Both the position numbers and the translations under genes were made by a program. Below the pieces are notes generated by a model, which saw nothing but the letters and a program-made list of their open reading frames with translations, ran no database searches and was not told the DNA's origin. From the NCBI GenBank assembly GCA_002730975.1, contig PCBO01000038.1, positions 8,424 to 50,902 of the forward strand: a DNA stretch of 42,479 nt. The letters run 5' to 3'. The first letter of the stretch is position 1, and each line of letters opens with the position of its first letter. This document shows positions 42,339-42,479 of this stretch, piece after piece. Source of the DNA: Opitutia bacterium. Its GTDB lineage: Bacteria > Verrucomicrobiota > Verrucomicrobiia > Opitutales > Seribacteraceae.

Positions 42339-42479
42339 ATGGCTAGAGGGGGAAGGGTTTCCGACGAGAAGGTTAGCTTCTTCGCGTTTCAAGACATCAT
42401 CACGGCAGTGATCGGTATCTTGGTTCTGATTGCTCTTATTTTAGCTCTTCAAGTTAATCCTAAGTCAGAGGACCCCGGG
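42339..42479 (+). CDS. ExbD-like partner of the proton channel, N-terminal part
   Basis: The 47 codons visible before the window ends start with ATG and a short charged region (MARGGRVSDEKVS), followed by one membrane helix FFAFQDIITAVIGILVLIAL at about 14-33. The Asp19 at the start of the helix lies where ExbD/TolR/MotB carry the proton-binding aspartate. The rest is cut off, so it is unknown whether the outer part is ExbD-like or an OmpA/MotB domain. The pairing with the ExbB-type gene directly upstream supports the assignment. Confidence 0.72.
   Translation, partial: MARGGRVSDEKVSFFAFQDIITAVIGILVLIALILALQVNPKSEDPG

Overview
The window looks like chromosome from a Gram-negative member of the PVC superphylum, most likely a (marine) verrucomicrobium of the Opitutae type. 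This is inferred from gene content, not from a marker tree. The pointers are an SHD1-CAP secreted protein, a decayed PQQ-type propeller gene, GYF-RDD and GAP1-type proteins, a eukaryote/archaeal-type ProRS, outer-membrane proteins (porin, lipoproteins, OmpA-like domains), and few strong Shine-Dalgarno sites with several GTG/TTG starts.

Left part (1-19.8 kb) is mostly housekeeping. It starts with the tail of a YcfL-like gene and an LpoB-like lipoprotein, facing an Rsm22-like methyltransferase and enolase. Next comes a proS-panC-nadB-panE run that joins prolyl-tRNA charging with pantothenate and NAD synthesis. A reverse-strand group follows: HspQ, a porin with a clear terminator, a secreted BamE-like protein, holA and cinA. 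Divergently lie a short uvrC and an SHD1-CAP gene. Then come a pseudogene of a PQQ-like propeller protein, tRNA-Ala(CGC), an FAH-family dehydratase plus semialdehyde dehydrogenase pair (a probable lower sugar-acid pathway), and an M50-type membrane peptidase.

Right part (20.0-42.5 kb) is one unbroken forward run of fifteen genes that I consider the interesting accessory region. Block A (20081-30657) encodes a NitT/TauT-type ABC importer (lipoprotein binding protein, permease, ATPase), a PspA-like coiled-coil protein, a tandem AAA+ ATPase, two different binding proteins each carrying an OmpA-like peptidoglycan-binding domain, a membrane-anchored vWA protein between them, and a two-TM coiled-coil protein. 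Block B (30944-end) encodes a GTPase with FHA-like and zinc-ribbon modules, a 1260-residue GAP1-N2-type transmembrane protein with repeated extracytoplasmic domains, a 1167-residue single-pass protein, a 2xGYF-RDD membrane protein, an ExbB/TolQ/MotA-type channel and the start of an ExbD-like partner cut by the window edge.

Taken together the right part looks like an envelope-spanning apparatus: NTPases (AAA+, GTPase, ABC) inside, large single-pass proteins across the inner membrane, a proton-channel pair, and cell-wall-attached ligand-binding proteins outside. It could be an uptake or envelope-stress machine, or one of the predicted GTPase-GAP1 conflict systems. The sequence alone does not decide. 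I found no integrase, transposase, CRISPR array or rRNA.
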